Below, in pieces: positions 7,619 to 7,864 of a stretch of DNA of 7,864 nt (position 1 is its first letter; each line of letters starts with the position of its first letter). A model generated the notes under the pieces. It ran no database searches, was not told the origin of the DNA, and worked only from the letters and a program-made list of their open reading frames with translations. The translations under genes and the position numbers were made by a program. Origin of the DNA: Cellulomonas sp. (GTDB taxonomy: Bacteria > Actinomycetota > Actinomycetes > Actinomycetales > Cellulomonadaceae); assembly GCA_027451305.1 (NCBI GenBank), contig DAIDJQ010000186.1, positions 1-7,864 of the forward strand, in the 5' to 3' direction.

Positions 7619-7864
7619 GATCGTCCCGACGTGGCGCGTGCGCCACGCCACGTGCTCGGGTCGACGAGGTCGGAGCGCAGCGTCGTCGCGGGTACCTCGC
7701 CGCGCGACGCCGTGATGACCGCCTCGATCATGCTGGTGGCCACCCCTGACGTGAAGTCGTCGGTCCAGGACAGTGCGTGCGGCGTGACGATCACGTTGTC
7801 CAGGGTCAGCAGCGGGTCGGCCGGATCCGGCGGCTCCTGCTCGAGGACGTCGAGCGCGGCCCCC
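7615..7864 (-). CDS. D-isomer-specific 2-hydroxyacid dehydrogenase, C-terminal fragment (runs off right edge)
   Basis: The last 82 residues of a minus-strand gene are present. Reading begins in GAALDVLEQEPP, the conserved end of the NAD-binding domain that carries the catalytic-site glutamate, and continues through LLTLDNVIVTPHALSW, with the general acid-base histidine in TPH. These two motifs identify the D-2-hydroxyacid dehydrogenase / phosphoglycerate dehydrogenase-like family, which interconverts 2-oxoacids and D-2-hydroxyacids with NAD(H). The TPHALSWTDD form is one I associate with an actinobacterial subgroup rather than with SerA itself. The stop codon is at 7615-7617. The tail after the histidine is about 50 residues and ends in an arginine-rich stretch. 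The N-terminus and substrate-binding residues are outside the window, so substrate cannot be called. Confidence 0.88.
   Translation of the reverse strand, partial: GAALDVLEQEPPDPADPLLTLDNVIVTPHALSWTDDFTSGVATSMIEAVITASRGEVPATTLRSDLVDPSTWRGARATSGRS

Overview
The window is high-GC DNA from a bacterium, almost certainly an actinobacterium. Third codon positions are strongly G/C, genes use GTG starts and TAnnnT-type -10 boxes, and there is a polyprenol-phosphomannose-type GT-C mannosyltransferase of the kind actinobacteria use for cell-envelope mannans. I cannot name the genus.

Layout from left to right. (1) Positions 1-31 hold the first ten codons of a minus-strand gene that looks like a tyrosine-type phage/ICE integrase. 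It is separated by a 176-bp, less GC-rich non-coding stretch with three copies of a 9-bp repeat from a complete tRNA-Gly(TCC) gene (208-278, minus). This looks like one end of an integrated element at a tRNA 3' end. (2) Minus-strand pair 366-1798: an aldo/keto reductase followed by a small manganese-type cupin resembling bacterial cupin hydroxynitrile lyases. (3) Minus-strand pair 1969-3630: a sulfide:quinone-oxidoreductase-like flavoprotein followed, 3 bp later, by a 62-codon protein I do not recognise, then a strong stem-loop. (4) A minus-strand multi-pass GT87/MptB-like mannosyltransferase (3793-5223). (5) A 251-bp divergent intergenic region, then a plus-strand three-gene operon (5475-7573): a MarR-type regulator, a DrrA-like ABC ATPase and a DrrB-like ABC-2 permease. 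All three overlap. (6) The C-terminal 82 codons of a D-2-hydroxyacid dehydrogenase entering from the right on the minus strand (7615-7864), meeting the permease tail to tail.

The clearest regulatory logic is in region 5. A perfect 19-bp inverted repeat fills the spacer of the promoter in front of marR, and that promoter's -10 box sits 6 nt before the ATG. The simplest reading is an autorepressed, leaderless exporter operon. Regions 2 and 3 look like separate small redox/metabolic operons. I see no large novel defence or mobile system in the window. The items most worth following up are the integrase/tRNA junction with its repeats, the SQR-like enzyme lacking one canonical cysteine together with its coupled small protein, and the marR operator.
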